Made by a program: the position numbers and the translations under genes. From an uncultured Campylobacter sp. (lineage in GTDB: Bacteria; Campylobacterota; Campylobacteria; Campylobacterales; Campylobacteraceae): a stretch of DNA of 64,000 nucleotides. Each line of letters starts with the position of its first letter. The first letter of the stretch is position 1. The DNA lies in contig NZ_CAJPQR010000006.1 of the NCBI RefSeq assembly GCF_905372745.1, positions 1 through 64,000 on the forward strand, read 5' to 3'. The notes under the pieces were generated by a model, which ran no database searches, was not told the origin of the DNA, and was given only the letters and a program-made list of their open reading frames with translations. Shown here in pieces: positions 63,313-64,000 of this stretch.

Positions 63313-64000
63313 CTAAGCAAATACGCAAGAAAGCTCGCTAAATAGCGCAAGATCCGCGCCCTCGGCAAATAAAAATCCGCGGTTTATCGGCGGGATGGCA
63401 AGCCGTCTGCACGCTTCTTTAAATTTCTTGTCCATCGCGGCTTTGACATAAGGCGTCGTGAGGATAAATTTTTCGCCAGCCCCGACGGCTACCTTGCCGC
63501 CTAGCACGCAGTCAGTGCCGTTTTCTAGGCAGCGAGCACATTCGTTTCGCTGTGCGGCGCTTAGTACGAGTCCTAGCCGCTTGCAGGCAAGATCTGCGCC
63601 GCGAATCTCGTTTGCGCCTCGTTTTACGAGATAAATTTTAGGTGCGGGATTAGAAATTTCGGGAGTTAAGCTTAACGCATCGGTCGCCAAAAACTCAAAG
63701 CTCTTTTTTACGCCACTAAAGTACTCGTTTAAAAACGGCTCGCTAAATTTTGTACGAACGCGACCGCGCTTAAACTGCTCCGTTAAATTCGTCTCGTCGG
63801 TGAAGTATTTTAGGTTTCGCTTACGCAAAAACCGCTCCAGCTCGCACTTTCGCACGCCTAAAAGCGGACGAGCGATCATATAGTCCTCGCGAGTCTCAAG
63901 CTCTTGCATGCCAAGCAGCTCGCTAAGCCCTGCGCCGCGCCCAAGCTGCATCAAAAACCACTCGAATTTATCATCAAACTGATGCGCTAAGATCAAATTT
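63313..64000 (-). CDS. tilS: tRNA(Ile)-lysidine synthase, C-terminal part (cut by window edge)
   Basis: TilS adds lysine to C34 of the AUA-reading tRNA-Ile, an essential change. About 229 residues are visible, beginning inside the catalytic domain: LILAHQFDDKFEWFLMQLGRGAGLSELLG matches TilS downstream of the PP-loop, followed by MIARPLLGVRKCELERFL and TDETNLTEQFKRGRVR. The SGGxDS PP-loop and the true start lie beyond position 64000. The C-terminal part (VKAAMDKKFKEACRRLAIPP) is the small campylobacter-type domain. The stop is at 63313. Confidence 0.92.
   Translation of the reverse strand, partial: NLILAHQFDDKFEWFLMQLGRGAGLSELLGMQELETREDYMIARPLLGVRKCELERFLRKRNLKYFTDETNLTEQFKRGRVRTKFSEPFLNEYFSGVKKSFEFLATDALSLTPEISNPAPKIYLVKRGANEIRGADLACKRLGLVLSAAQRNECARCLENGTDCVLGGKVAVGAGEKFILTTPYVKAAMDKKFKEACRRLAIPPINRGFLFAEGADLALFSELSCVFA

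Noticed and set aside
63123..63368. Minus-strand 81-codon frame with a hydrophobic N-terminus after tilS
   Set aside because: It overlaps the tilS 3' end by 56 nt in another frame, has no clear ribosome site and resembles no family.

Overview
The window reads as chromosome of a Campylobacterota (epsilonproteobacterial) species. The best fit is an oral-type, moderately GC-rich Campylobacter (C. showae / rectus / curvus / concisus group); the species is inferred, not proven. Support comes from the gene content and order: aroC-rnc-rnhA-TPR protein facing dnaG and a PP-loop gene, and nusA facing an HP0268-type gene, miaB, a DUF374 acyltransferase and three membrane-linked genes. These orders match what I recall from C. 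jejuni and Helicobacter. Promoters are of the extended -10 type (TGnTATAAT) without a clear -35, several starts are TTG or GTG, and the word AAATTT is hugely over-represented.

Layout. 0.1-7 kb: surE-tcdA, mobA-pldA, two adjacent decayed genes (a YwqK-like secreted protein and a SUKH/SMI1 immunity-like gene with an in-frame TGA), menA and a YceI-family protein. 7.3-12.1 kb: glycerate kinase with a GntP-type permease, a double-hairpin intergenic element, and the sugar-efflux gene sotB. 12.3-21.7 kb: polA, then aroC-rnc-rnhA-TPR/rubredoxin protein facing dnaG and the PP-loop ATPase. 21.7-25.6 kb: a gene-poor stretch followed by four unrecognised, mostly membrane-protein genes, three of them AT-rich. 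25.8-32.8 kb: serC, a CYTH-CHAD protein, ubiE/menG-xseA, a CsgG / DUF4810 / GNA1162 lipoprotein operon and a DIP1984-family gene. 33-36.3 kb: a second SUKH-like protein, then a YolD-like / Y-family polymerase pair. 36.3-39.8 kb: the four-gene ADP-heptose operon gmhB-hldD-hldE-gmhA for LPS/LOS core. 39.9-40.7 kb: two tandem cytochrome c553-type genes with duplicated promoters. 41-47 kb: a flavodoxin-fold oxidoreductase, ccoI-ccoS (cbb3 oxidase maturation), a membrane protein and a frameshifted cation-efflux gene.

47.2-53.2 kb is rho and dnaX with a small Mu-like prophage remnant between them. The remnant holds a scaffold-like protein and a truncated MuF head protein that keeps a nuclease-like C-terminal domain. 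A compact intergenic island sits there as well: a near-perfect AT-rich palindrome, an extended -10 promoter, and what looks like a ~130-nt structured RNA whose ends pair with each other. I consider this RNA the most interesting unexplained signal. 53.5-64 kb: a 36-residue lipoprotein, an unknown membrane protein, nusA, the HP0268/miaB/DUF374 operon continuing into a putative PilM/PilN/PilO-like trio, a DUF438-hemerythrin-PAS protein, a poorly coding stretch, and the C-terminal part of tilS running off the window.

Functionally the window combines DNA replication and repair (polA, dnaG, dnaX, xseA, Y-family polymerase), RNA processing and termination (rnc, rnhA, rho, nusA, miaB, tilS), quinone-based respiration (menA, ubiE, ccoIS, two cytochromes c) and envelope biogenesis (heptose operon, pldA, lipoproteins). 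No tRNA, rRNA, CRISPR array or intact insertion sequence was recognised.
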